From: an uncultured Desulfobacterales bacterium
GTDB taxonomy: Bacteria; Desulfobacterota; Desulfobacteria; Desulfobacterales; SpSt-501
Assembly: GCA_938048455.1 (NCBI GenBank)
Contig: CALIUY010000002.1
Location: 104,421 to 168,420 of the forward strand
DNA length: 64,000 nucleotides
Reading direction: 5' to 3'
Shown piece by piece: positions 43,655 through 51,573 of the stretch. The notes below the pieces were generated by a model. It had not been told where the DNA came from. It worked only from the letters and a program-made list of their open reading frames with translations, and ran no database searches. Made by a program: the position numbers and the translations under genes. Each line of letters opens with the position of its first letter. Within the stretch, counting starts at the first letter, position 1.

Positions 43655-45805
43655 ATGGGCAAGCGAATTTTTCAGTGCGCAGCGATCTGCTTGCTGATCC
43701 TGATCTCGGGGCCGGTGACGGTCGGCTTCGCCCCGGCCGAAGCCCGTTCCGGCAAGACGCCGGAGGTGAGCGAGGCGTTTTTCGAGGCCGAGGCTTGCGC
43801 GCGCGAGGTGCGGCGCAACCCCGCCAAAGCCAGGCACCGTGCCGGCTGGAGTGCCTGCATCGAGAAGTTCCAGACCGTCTACCAGCAGGATCCTAAAGGA
43901 CCGTTTGCTCCGGCGAGCCTCTTTCAACTCGGCGCGCTTTACGCCGATCTCTTCCGCCGCTTCGGAGGCGAGACCGACCTGCGGGCGGCGAACGAGCAGT
44001 TCGAGCTCCTGCAAAAACGGTTTCCCGCAAGCGCCTACCGTCCCCGTGCCGCAGCCGAACTGGAAAAGCTGAAGGCCGATGCCGCTGCCGGGGTTCCCCC
44101 TCGGGAAAGCGCCCCGCCGAGTGCCGCGAAAGAAAAACCCCCGCGACCGCTGCCGCCGCCGGCCGCTCCGAAGGAAAAAGCTCCTTCCGCCCAGGCGCGG
44201 GAGCAGCTGTCGCGCGCGGAAGGCTGCTTCAAGGAACTATCCGGAAAGAAGCCGACCGAAAACACGCGCCGGGAATGGATGCTTTGTATCGGCCGGTTCC
44301 GCAACATCTATTTGAACGAGCCCGCCGGCGCGCTCGCCCCTCAGGCGCTCTACCACGAGGGGTTGCTCTATCGGGATCTGCACCGCGGCCTGAAGTTCAA
44401 CTCCGATCTGCGGGCGGCGGCGGAGAACTTCGAAAAAATCAAAAACGAGTTTCCCGATCATCCCGTCGCCGCCAAGGCGGAGAAAGAGCTCCAGGCGCTG
44501 CCGCGCTCACGGCCTCCCGCCCCGGCGGCCCGGCGTACTCCGGCCCCTCCGGCTCCGCCCCGGCCCGAGCCGCAGACGCAGACCCCGCTTCCGGAAACGG
44601 CGGACGCGGCTCCGGCCGTTTCCGATTTCTCCGAGGAGGGGCTCGCCGTCGTTCAGGACGTCAAGCACTGGTCCAACCCGGACTACACCCGCGTCGTCGT
44701 CTACGTGGACCGGGAAACCGACTATTCGCATCGCCTGCTCAAACGCGACCCCTCGATCGACAAGCCGCCGCGGCTCTACGTGGATCTGGCGCAGGCCACG
44801 CTCGCCGAGGGGAGCCGGCGCACGATCCCCATCCACGACGATCTGTTGAGCGACGCGCGCGCCGCACGCTACACCCCGGACTCGGTGCGGGTGGTCGTCG
44901 ATATCAAGTCGTTTGAGACCTACAAGGTCTTCTCGCTTCGCGACCCCTTCCGCATCGTGATCGACGTCTGGGGCAAAAACGGGGCCGCTGCCGCCTCCCC
45001 GGAGGATCCGCCCGCCGGCTCCGTCGCGCCGCCCGCCGACCGGGCGGGCAAGGTGCCGCGCGGGGCGCTCGCGCGGCAGCTGGCGCTGGGAGTGCGCCGC
45101 ATCGTGATCGACCCCGGGCATGGCGGCAAGGACTTCGGGGCCCCGGGCTTCATCCCCGGCGTGCACGAAAAGGACATCGTGCTGCAGATCGCGCGGAGAA
45201 CCGCCCGGAAAATCCGTGAGGAGCTGAATCTCGAGGCGATTCTCACGCGAAACGACGACCGCTATCTCACCCTCGAGGAGCGAACCGCATTTGCGAACAC
45301 CCAGCGCGCCGATCTGTTCGTCTCCATCCACACGAACGCCTCGCGCGACCCGCGCGCCTACGGCACCGAGACCTATTTTTTGAACCTCGCCACCGACGAC
45401 GAGGCGATCCGGGTCGCCGCCATGGAGAATGCGACCTCGACCAAGAACATCAGTGATCTCCACTCCATCCTGAACGAGCTCTTGCGCAACGCGAAAATCA
45501 ACGAGTCGAGCCGCCTCGCCGATATGGTCCAGGCGTCGCTGGTCCGAAACCTCGAGCGCAACGGCTACCATCGGGTCAAGGACAAGGGGGTCAAGCAGGC
45601 GCCCTTCTACGTACTGCTCGGGGCGCGCATGCCCTCGATTTTGGTTGAAACCGCCTTCATCAGCAACCGGGAGGAATGCCGGCTGCTCACCACCCCCGCT
45701 TTCCAGGAGCATGTGGCGGAGGCGATCGTGAACGGCATCCGCGCCTATATCCGTGAAATCCAGCCTACGGCCTTCGAGACGCCGGCCGGGCGGCCGCCCG
45801 GATGA
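43655..45805 (+). CDS. amiC: N-acetylmuramoyl-L-alanine amidase, AmiC type with AMIN domain
   Basis: A 716-residue secreted protein. Signal peptide FQCAAICLLILISGPVTVGFA. Two TPR-like ~90-residue modules follow (residues ~36-125 and ~180-268); they share WxxCIxxF and LRAAxExFExxxxxFP, so they are an internal duplication. Proline-rich linkers separate them. Next an AMIN domain (VVQDVKHWSNPDYTRVVVYVD onward) targets the cell wall or pilus, and the C-terminal Amidase_3 domain has IDPGHGGKD, SIHTNAS and VETAFISN, the zinc and catalytic residues. It cleaves peptide stems from peptidoglycan in the periplasm during division. The family often carries only AMIN; the TPR pair is extra. Confidence 0.93.
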   Translation: MGKRIFQCAAICLLILISGPVTVGFAPAEARSGKTPEVSEAFFEAEACAREVRRNPAKARHRAGWSACIEKFQTVYQQDPKGPFAPASLFQLGALYADLFRRFGGETDLRAANEQFELLQKRFPASAYRPRAAAELEKLKADAAAGVPPRESAPPSAAKEKPPRPLPPPAAPKEKAPSAQAREQLSRAEGCFKELSGKKPTENTRREWMLCIGRFRNIYLNEPAGALAPQALYHEGLLYRDLHRGLKFNSDLRAAAENFEKIKNEFPDHPVAAKAEKELQALPRSRPPAPAARRTPAPPAPPRPEPQTQTPLPETADAAPAVSDFSEEGLAVVQDVKHWSNPDYTRVVVYVDRETDYSHRLLKRDPSIDKPPRLYVDLAQATLAEGSRRTIPIHDDLLSDARAARYTPDSVRVVVDIKSFETYKVFSLRDPFRIVIDVWGKNGAAAASPEDPPAGSVAPPADRAGKVPRGALARQLALGVRRIVIDPGHGGKDFGAPGFIPGVHEKDIVLQIARRTARKIREELNLEAILTRNDDRYLTLEERTAFANTQRADLFVSIHTNASRDPRAYGTETYFLNLATDDEAIRVAAMENATSTKNISDLHSILNELLRNAKINESSRLADMVQASLVRNLERNGYHRVKDKGVKQAPFYVLLGARMPSILVETAFISNREECRLLTTPAFQEHVAEAIVNGIRAYIREIQPTAFETPAGRPPG

Positions 45806-45845
45806 TGGGCGTGAAAGGCTCCGAACCGCAATCCAGGAGGAGGCG

Positions 45846-46649
45846 ATGAACTACGAGAACATCCGCATCGAGCAGGACGAGGGGATCGCCACCATCACCT
45901 TCAACCGGCCGAAGGCGCTGAATGCTCTGAACCGCGCGCTGCTGGGCGAGCTTTCGCTGGCGCTCGGCCGGCTTGCCGAGGACGAGGAGGTGCGGGTGGT
46001 GGTCCTGACCGGCGCGGGGGAGAAGGCCTTCGTCGCCGGCGCGGACATCGGCGAGCTGGCCACCTTCGGGCCGTTGGCGGCGAAGGTTTTCTCCCGCATG
46101 GGGCACGAGGTCATCGGAAAACTCCAGGAACTCTCCGTTCCCGTGATCGCCGCGGTGAACGGCTACGCTCTCGGCGGGGGAACCGAGATCGCGCTCGCCT
46201 GCGATTTCATCTACGCCGCCGACAGCGCGCGTTTCGGGCTGCCCGAGATCACCTTGGGCCTCATTCCCGGATTTGGCGGAACGCAGCGGCTGCCGCGGTT
46301 GATCGGCCCGGCGGCCGCCAAAGAGCTGATCTTCAGCGGACGCATGATTTCCGCGGAGGAGGCGCTGCGCCTGGGCATCGTGAACCGGGTCGTTCCCGCC
46401 TCCTCGCTGCTGGAGGAGGTGCGTAAAACCGCGCTCGAAATCGCCTCCAAGGGACGTGTGGCGCTGCGGGCCGCCAAAGAGGCCGTCAACCACGGGCTGG
46501 GAGTGGATCTCGCCACGGGCTGTCGTCTCGAGGTGGATGCCTTCGCCCTCGTCTTTGCGAGCCCCGACGCCCGCGAGGGTACGGCCGCCTTTCTCGAGAA
46601 GCGCAAGCCCGTCTTCCGCGGCCGCCTGAAGGAAGCGCCCGGGAGCTGA
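45846..46649 (+). CDS. Enoyl-CoA hydratase, crotonase family
   Basis: A 267-residue crotonase with both catalytic glutamates: Glu114 in GGGTEIALACD and Glu134 in LPEITLGLIPGFGGTQRL, and the oxyanion-hole FVAGADIGEL. The active site is intact, unlike the ECHDC3-like copy at 22990. It hydrates short 2-enoyl-CoA in beta-oxidation or butyrate-type pathways. The start at 45846 has GGAGG upstream. It ends six bases before a small membrane protein. Confidence 0.93.
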   Translation: MNYENIRIEQDEGIATITFNRPKALNALNRALLGELSLALGRLAEDEEVRVVVLTGAGEKAFVAGADIGELATFGPLAAKVFSRMGHEVIGKLQELSVPVIAAVNGYALGGGTEIALACDFIYAADSARFGLPEITLGLIPGFGGTQRLPRLIGPAAAKELIFSGRMISAEEALRLGIVNRVVPASSLLEEVRKTALEIASKGRVALRAAKEAVNHGLGVDLATGCRLEVDAFALVFASPDAREGTAAFLEKRKPVFRGRLKEAPGS

Positions 46650-46654
46650 CCCGC

Positions 46655-46897
46655 ATGGATCCCGAGCTTCGCTCCCGCCTGCAGTTGATCTGGGGGGTGA
46701 TCCTCGCCCTGACCGGGGTGGGGTTGATTTTCCGCATCCCTCAGGTGATGCCGCGGATCGGCGAAATCGAATCCTTCACGGGCGCTCTGCCCTTCATCAC
46801 CTTCTGCTTCTACTTCATGGCCGCCGTTCTGATCGGAGGCGGGGTGAAGAAAATCCTCGCCCATTTCCGCCGCGGAACCCGTATTCCCCCGCCTTGA
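46655..46897 (+). CDS. Small two-helix membrane protein
   Basis: An 80-residue protein with two hydrophobic helices (about 9-27 and 45-63) and a basic C-terminus. It is probably co-transcribed with the crotonase gene, whose stop lies five bases before. No family recognised. Function unknown. Confidence 0.65.
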   Translation: MDPELRSRLQLIWGVILALTGVGLIFRIPQVMPRIGEIESFTGALPFITFCFYFMAAVLIGGGVKKILAHFRRGTRIPPP

Positions 46898-46906
46898 ACC
46901 CCTTCA

Positions 46907-46933
46907 CCGGCCGGGAGGCCGTGCCCCGGCCGG
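46907..46933. repeat. GC-rich inverted repeat between convergent genes
   Basis: CCGGCCGGG (46907-46915) and CCCGGCCGG (46925-46933) form a nine-pair stem. It could slow polymerase at the end of both convergent genes, but it lacks a T-run and is not a typical terminator. Confidence 0.4.
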
Positions 46934-46935
46934 GT

Positions 46936-48768
46936 TCAGGATCCCGCCCGCGCTTTCCCGCGGAATTTCCGCAGCTGTTCCTCGTAGTGCCGGCGGTCGC
47001 CGGTTGCGACCTCCAGCGCGCGCTCCCCGGCGGCGACCGCTTTATCGTAGAGGCCGTTGGCGAAGTAGCTCTCGGCGAGCGTGTCCAGAATGAAGGCCGA
47101 GGGCTGCAGCCGGGCCGCCTCCTGGGCGAGCGCCAGCGCCCGGGGGGGATCCCGCAGGCGTTCCTCTTCGCAGGTGGCGAGCAGCCAGGCGAGGTTGTTC
47201 AACACGACCGGGTTGTCCGGTTTGCGCAGCAGGGAAGACTCCCAGGCCGACCGCGCTTGCTCCCAGTGGCGCCTTCGGTACTGGAGATCCCCCAGCATGC
47301 CGTAGAGGCTTGCGCTGTGGGGGTTTCGTTCGATTTCGCGCTCGAGGAGCGTCGCAAAGAGATGATCGCTCATGCGCGCGCCGACGGTTCCCAGGTTCAC
47401 CTGGTAGCCCACGACGGCGAGCAGGGCGAGAAAAACGAGGTAGATCCCGATCGCACGCTTCACACGGCGGTCGTGGCGCCGAAGGAGGCGTCGGTCCTCC
47501 TCGCAGGCGATCAAAAAATCGATCCGTTCGCGGATGCTGAAGTGATGCCAGTTGGGCCGGTCGGGGGGCTGGCGGCTGACGGCGGCGATTTTCCGCAGCG
47601 TGGTCACCAGCGGGCGGGCGGTCGCAAAGAGCCGCAAGACGTAGCCGTCGGCCTGGCGCTCGAAATTGCGCATGAAGAAGCCGAAGACGAAGCGGAAGTA
47701 GATCAGAAAGACCACGAGGATGGAGGTGCTGAAGACGATCGAGACGAGGGTCGCCTGGGAGATCCCGCTGCGGCGGAAGACCTCCCAGAGGGGTTCGGCG
47801 TAGAGCAGGCCGTAGAGGAGAAGATCGTAGGAGACCAGCGAAAGCACGAGGTAGCCGGCGAAAAACAGCAGGTAGAAGAGCAGATGCCGCAGCTTGACAT
47901 GCCCGATCTCGTGGGCCACGACGGCATCCATCTCCTCCGGGTCGAGCACTTCGAGCAGCGAGGGGGTGACGAGGATATAGCGGAATCGCCGCACCAGGCC
48001 CATCACGCCGGCCGTGATCATGCGACCGCCGAAAAGCGGCCAGTGCAGAATGTCGGCGAAGGCGAGATTCGCCTGTCGGCACAGGGCTTCGATCCGAGCC
48101 CGGGCCGGACCGGGGGCGAGAGGGCGGCAGCGCCAGAAGCGCTTGACGAAGGCCGGGGCGATGATCGCGGTTCCCAAAAGAAAGGTGCTGAAAACGGCGA
48201 TTTGCCCTTCGCTGGTCGCCACCAGGAGGCGGAAGGGCTCCGGGGCGAGGGCGTTCAGCAGGTCGAGCGTCCCGGAAAGAAGAAGCCAAGGGAGAAGCAC
48301 GGGGAGGGCGAAGGAGATGTTCGATTTCACGTACTCGTTGCGGCCGAAATCGGGCTGGTACAGCCGGCGGTAGGCGGGGAAGGCGAACGCCCAGGTGAGG
48401 GCGAGGTAGCCGGTGAACAGGCCGAGAAACAGCAGCGCCTGCAGCGTGGGGACACGGCCGATCCCGGGCAGGGATTCGGCCCAGGCGGGAAGCGAAAGGC
48501 CGTAGATCGCCACCGCGTAGACCCCGACGGCCAGAACCGAGCAGCGCATCAGCGCCGACTGGAAGCGCGCCTCGGCCAGGGCCTCGGAAAGGCGGGGCGC
48601 TGGCGTTTCGGCCCGACGGAAGGAATACCGGGCGAACAGCGCGAAGGCTCCGGAGAGGAGCACAAAAAAGGCCAGCGCCTCGAACGCCCCCAGCCCGGGA
48701 TCCTCCGAAGGATGGTAGGTCGTGTAGATCAGAAGCGCGACGATGAAGTAGAGAAAATTTCCGAACAT
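46936..48768 (-). CDS. M48-family membrane metalloprotease with C-terminal TPRs
   Basis: A 610-residue protein. About six to eight helices surround the cytoplasmic zinc-protease core, whose ligands are VVAHEIGHVKLRH (HEXXH). A TPR-like repeat lies at the C-terminus (SLYGMLGDLQYRRRHWEQARSAWESSL; VVLNNLAWLLATCEE). HtpX-like and Oma1-like enzymes degrade damaged membrane proteins; the TPR tail is less usual and may hold a partner. It is the last gene of the maf operon, nine bases after queH. Confidence 0.88.
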   Translation of the reverse strand: MFGNFLYFIVALLIYTTYHPSEDPGLGAFEALAFFVLLSGAFALFARYSFRRAETPAPRLSEALAEARFQSALMRCSVLAVGVYAVAIYGLSLPAWAESLPGIGRVPTLQALLFLGLFTGYLALTWAFAFPAYRRLYQPDFGRNEYVKSNISFALPVLLPWLLLSGTLDLLNALAPEPFRLLVATSEGQIAVFSTFLLGTAIIAPAFVKRFWRCRPLAPGPARARIEALCRQANLAFADILHWPLFGGRMITAGVMGLVRRFRYILVTPSLLEVLDPEEMDAVVAHEIGHVKLRHLLFYLLFFAGYLVLSLVSYDLLLYGLLYAEPLWEVFRRSGISQATLVSIVFSTSILVVFLIYFRFVFGFFMRNFERQADGYVLRLFATARPLVTTLRKIAAVSRQPPDRPNWHHFSIRERIDFLIACEEDRRLLRRHDRRVKRAIGIYLVFLALLAVVGYQVNLGTVGARMSDHLFATLLEREIERNPHSASLYGMLGDLQYRRRHWEQARSAWESSLLRKPDNPVVLNNLAWLLATCEEERLRDPPRALALAQEAARLQPSAFILDTLAESYFANGLYDKAVAAGERALEVATGDRRHYEEQLRKFRGKARAGS

Positions 48769-48777
48769 GCGCTGTCT

Positions 48778-49365
48778 TCAGCGGGGAGGCCCGGAGGAAG
48801 CGGCGATCTGAGGGGAAGCGGTTTCGTTCTTCGCGGTACGGCTGAAGTTTCTCTCCCTTTCGCTGTAAATGCAGCCGCAATAGTTCTGACGGTACATCCC
48901 CCGGCGGCGGGATTCGGCCACGCCCTCCGCCCAGCCTTCGCGGAAATCGCGGTAGAGGAAGGAGACCCCGGCCGCGCGGCCGATCGCCGCGCCCATGTCC
49001 CGGATCACCTCGTGGGGCTGATAGCGGCTGTAGAGAAGGGTCGTGGAGAAAGCCCGAAAGCCCCCCTCTCGGGCGGCATAAGCTGCGGCCTCGAGCCGCT
49101 CGCGGAAACAGATCCGGCAGCGGTCGGTTTCCCGAAAGACGATCTTCCGCAGGAACCCCTCGAGATCGTAACCCGGAGTGACGATCACGGGGAACTTTTC
49201 CGCTGCGGCGAAGGCGAGCAACGTCTCCTCGCGCCTGCGGCACTCGCCGAAGGGGTGGATGTTGTGACGGAAAAAGAAGCCCGTGATCTCGTTTCCCTCG
49301 GCCCGCAGGCGCTGGAGGGGCACGATCGTACAGGGCCCGCAGCAGGTGTGGAGCAGAAGCTTCAT
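48778..49365 (-). CDS. queH: Epoxyqueuosine reductase QueH
   Basis: A 195-residue protein of the DUF208 family, which reduces epoxyqueuosine in tRNA to queuosine and replaces QueG. Conserved cysteines are CCGPC (Cys8, Cys9, Cys12), later CRICF and CGCIYSERER, which bind iron-sulfur. The ATG at 49365 overlaps the stop of the yggS gene (ATGA). Its C-terminal ~20 residues are extra. No other queuosine gene is in the window. Confidence 0.92.
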   Translation of the reverse strand: MKLLLHTCCGPCTIVPLQRLRAEGNEITGFFFRHNIHPFGECRRREETLLAFAAAEKFPVIVTPGYDLEGFLRKIVFRETDRCRICFRERLEAAAYAAREGGFRAFSTTLLYSRYQPHEVIRDMGAAIGRAAGVSFLYRDFREGWAEGVAESRRRGMYRQNYCGCIYSERERNFSRTAKNETASPQIAASSGPPR

Positions 49366-50057
49366 CCCCGTCTTCCGAAGATCGCCGTGCCGATGCGTAC
49401 GATCGTCGCCCCCTCGGCGATCGCCGCCTCGAAATCGCCGGTCATGCCCATGGAAAGCTCGGCAAGCGAAACCCCTTGCGGAGCCTCTTGCTGGAGCCGG
49501 TCGCGCAGCTCCCGAAGCCGAGCAAAGTAAGGGCGCGCGCCCCGGGGGTCGTCGAAGTAGGGGGGAAGGGTCATCAGGCCGCATACCCGCAGGTGCGGCA
49601 ATAAAGCGGCCTCCCGCAGCAGGGCCGGGACTTCTTCGGGGAAAGCCCCGCTCTTGGTTTCCTCCCCGGAAAGGCTCACCTGGATCAAGACTTCCTGCAC
49701 CTTGGAGATGCGGCCGGCGACCCGGTCGAGCTCGCGGGCGAGACGCACCGAGTCCACGGTGTGGATCAGATCGAAGAGCCGCACGGCGAAGCGCGCCTTG
49801 TTGGTCTGCAGGTGGCCGATGAAATGCCAGCGGAGGGGAAGATGGCGGAGGGCGGCGATCTTCTCCTTGGCCTCCTGGACGTAGTTTTCGCCGAAGTCGG
49901 TGAGGCCCGCTTCGTGGGCCGAAGCCACGTCCTGCGGCGGCCGGGTCTTGCTGACGGCGACGAGGCGGATCGCCGCCGGATCCCGACCGCAGGCCCGCGC
50001 CGCCGCATCGATGCGCGCCCGAACGGCGCTCACGCACTCCGGGATCTCCGCGCTCAC
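49362..50057 (-). CDS. yggS: YggS-family pyridoxal phosphate homeostasis protein
   Basis: A 231-residue TIM-barrel PLP-binding protein. PLP lysine is Lys37 in LVAVSKTRPP; other blocks are FGENYVQEAKEK, WHFIGHLQTNKAR and LMTLPPYFDDP, then SMGMTGDFEAAIAEGATIVRIGTAIFG. Members keep free PLP balanced and lack clear catalysis. The GTG start overlaps the maf stop and the stop overlaps the queH start, so all three are coupled. Confidence 0.93.
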   Translation of the reverse strand: MSAEIPECVSAVRARIDAAARACGRDPAAIRLVAVSKTRPPQDVASAHEAGLTDFGENYVQEAKEKIAALRHLPLRWHFIGHLQTNKARFAVRLFDLIHTVDSVRLARELDRVAGRISKVQEVLIQVSLSGEETKSGAFPEEVPALLREAALLPHLRVCGLMTLPPYFDDPRGARPYFARLRELRDRLQQEAPQGVSLAELSMGMTGDFEAAIAEGATIVRIGTAIFGRRG

Positions 50058-50701
50058 GGCTCACCCTCCGCCGCCGTGGCGGCCGGGGAAGGCGAGGGAT
50101 GCGGTCGGTCGTAGCCCACCGCTCCCTCGCGGATCAAAATCTCGACCACCTCGCAAACGGGAAGGCCTACCACATTGGTGTAAGAGCCTTCGATCCGGCG
50201 CACGAGAAAGGTGCCGATCCCCTGGATGGCGTAAGCCCCGGCCTTGTCGAACGGCTCGCCGGTGCCGATGTACCAGTCGATCTCCGCCGGCGCAAGATCC
50301 TTGAATTGGACGGCGGTGCGCACGGTGTCGGCGAAGAGCCGTCCGTCGGCCCCGCGGCAGATGCAGAAGCCCGTCAACACCTCGTGGGTGCGGCCGCTCA
50401 GGCGAAGGAGCATCCGGCGGGCGTCCTCCTCCGATGAGGGCTTGCCCAAAACGGCGCCGCCCACGACCACGACCGTGTCCGCGCCGATGACCCAACTCTC
50501 CGGGTGGCGGCGGGCGACATCGAAGGCCTTCGCGGTCGCCAGTTCACGAACATAGCGCTCCGGAGGCAGATCCCCGGGGTCTTTTTCCCGAATGCGGCTG
50601 GGGATGACGGCAAAACGCAGCCCCGCCCGCTCAAGGAGGTAGCGGCGCCGTGGGGAGTTCGAGGCGAGAATGATTTTCGTTTTGACATCGGGGGGTTCCA
50701 T
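50054..50701 (-). CDS. maf: Maf-family nucleoside triphosphate pyrophosphatase
   Basis: A 215-residue house-cleaning pyrophosphatase. Motifs are ILASNSPRRRYLL, GADTVVVVGGAVLGKP and RTHEVLTGF, then ETAVQF-like TVRTAVQFKDL and YAIQGIG. It hydrolyses abnormal nucleotides such as dTTP/UTP analogues. ATG at 50701; a TTG three bases upstream is rejected. No ribosome site is seen before the ATG, and a candidate promoter lies only about ten bases upstream, so the message may be nearly leaderless. It is the first gene of a run maf-yggS-queH-M48. Confidence 0.92.
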   Translation of the reverse strand: MEPPDVKTKIILASNSPRRRYLLERAGLRFAVIPSRIREKDPGDLPPERYVRELATAKAFDVARRHPESWVIGADTVVVVGGAVLGKPSSEEDARRMLLRLSGRTHEVLTGFCICRGADGRLFADTVRTAVQFKDLAPAEIDWYIGTGEPFDKAGAYAIQGIGTFLVRRIEGSYTNVVGLPVCEVVEILIREGAVGYDRPHPSPSPAATAAEGEP

Positions 50702-50710
50702 CAAGGAGCG

Positions 50711-50739
50711 TTTTTACCAGAGGGCCCGGAGTTTGACAA
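50711..50739 (-). promoter_or_regulatory. Candidate promoter of the maf operon
   Basis: On the minus strand TTGTCA (50734-50739) is followed after 17 bases by TAAAAA (50711-50716). The implied start of transcription lies only a few bases before the maf ATG. Confidence 0.4.
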
Positions 50740-50768
50740 GGCATGTGGTGCGACGTAGGCATACGAAT

Positions 50769-51428
50769 ATGGGCGGGACAGCCAGGCGCATGTCATGGGT
50801 GGCGGGCGGCGGAAAGTTTGGCCTGCGGGCCGCAAGGCTTCTTCTGTCGCGTGGAATGCCCTGCCGGATCGTCGAAAAAGATCCGCGGCGTTGTGTACAG
50901 CTTGCGGAAGAGGGCTTCGGGGTTGAATGTGACGATGCGGTGGATTTTCTCGCCGCACTCCTTTCCTCCGGCGCTTCTCCTTCTTGGGTGATCGCCGCCG
51001 TTCCCTTGCACTTCGCTTTCGAATGGTCAAGAAAATGTCTTTTTCCGGAGGTCGACTTGAGGCGGTCGAGCCCCCCCGAAGCGCTCCTCCAGCTTCTTCC
51101 CCATCTTAGCCGTGGGCCATCCGGTGATCTCTATGCAAGTTACGCCGACTTTCTCTGTCCCGAAGATTGTCTGGAGGATGCGACCTGCGCCGTGACCGGG
51201 GAGCGACGGCCGGAGAGCCTGTACCGCAGGATCGCCCGCCTGGATCTTCCCGGCGTCAACATTCTGGTCGTGAGGAGTTATCAACTTGCCGCCGGCGTGG
51301 GCGGAATCCGCTCCGTCGATCTGAAAAGGGCGATCGACGCGATCCGGGATCATAAAAGGCCGTTTCTTCTGGCCACCTCCTGCAGGTGTCACGCTGTCCT
51401 AACATATTTTGTGAAATCAATTTGTTGA
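50769..51428 (+). CDS. Rossmann-fold (TrkA-N-like) protein of unknown function
   Basis: A 219-residue protein. The beginning MSWVAGGGKFGLRAARLLLSRG with VEKDPRRCVQLAEEG is a TrkA-N-type nucleotide-binding fold. The rest has many cysteines, including a cluster LCPEDCLEDATCA, and ends SCRCHAVLTYFVKSIC. It resembles no full family I can name. The start is uncertain: ATG 50769 or 50790. It lies upstream of the HD-GYP gene on the same strand, 145 bases apart, with an AT-rich gap. Confidence 0.55.
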   Translation: MGGTARRMSWVAGGGKFGLRAARLLLSRGMPCRIVEKDPRRCVQLAEEGFGVECDDAVDFLAALLSSGASPSWVIAAVPLHFAFEWSRKCLFPEVDLRRSSPPEALLQLLPHLSRGPSGDLYASYADFLCPEDCLEDATCAVTGERRPESLYRRIARLDLPGVNILVVRSYQLAAGVGGIRSVDLKRAIDAIRDHKRPFLLATSCRCHAVLTYFVKSIC

Positions 51429-51573
51429 ATCCTTTTCCCACATCCTTTGGTGATGATCGGGCCAAGCGCTTGCCTTGCGCTTTTTGCCGTTCGCGCCGAA
51501 ATGAAAGGATGGCGTTTAATTTGCAAGGAGTTGGCGCTCAAAGAGCGATCTCTTTTCAGGGACTTCTTCGGGC

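Noticed and set aside
46894..49530. An 878-residue plus-strand open frame
   Set aside because: It is antisense to the M48 protease and QueH genes. The translation is Glu/Gly/Arg-rich without motifs, a usual shadow in GC-rich coding DNA.
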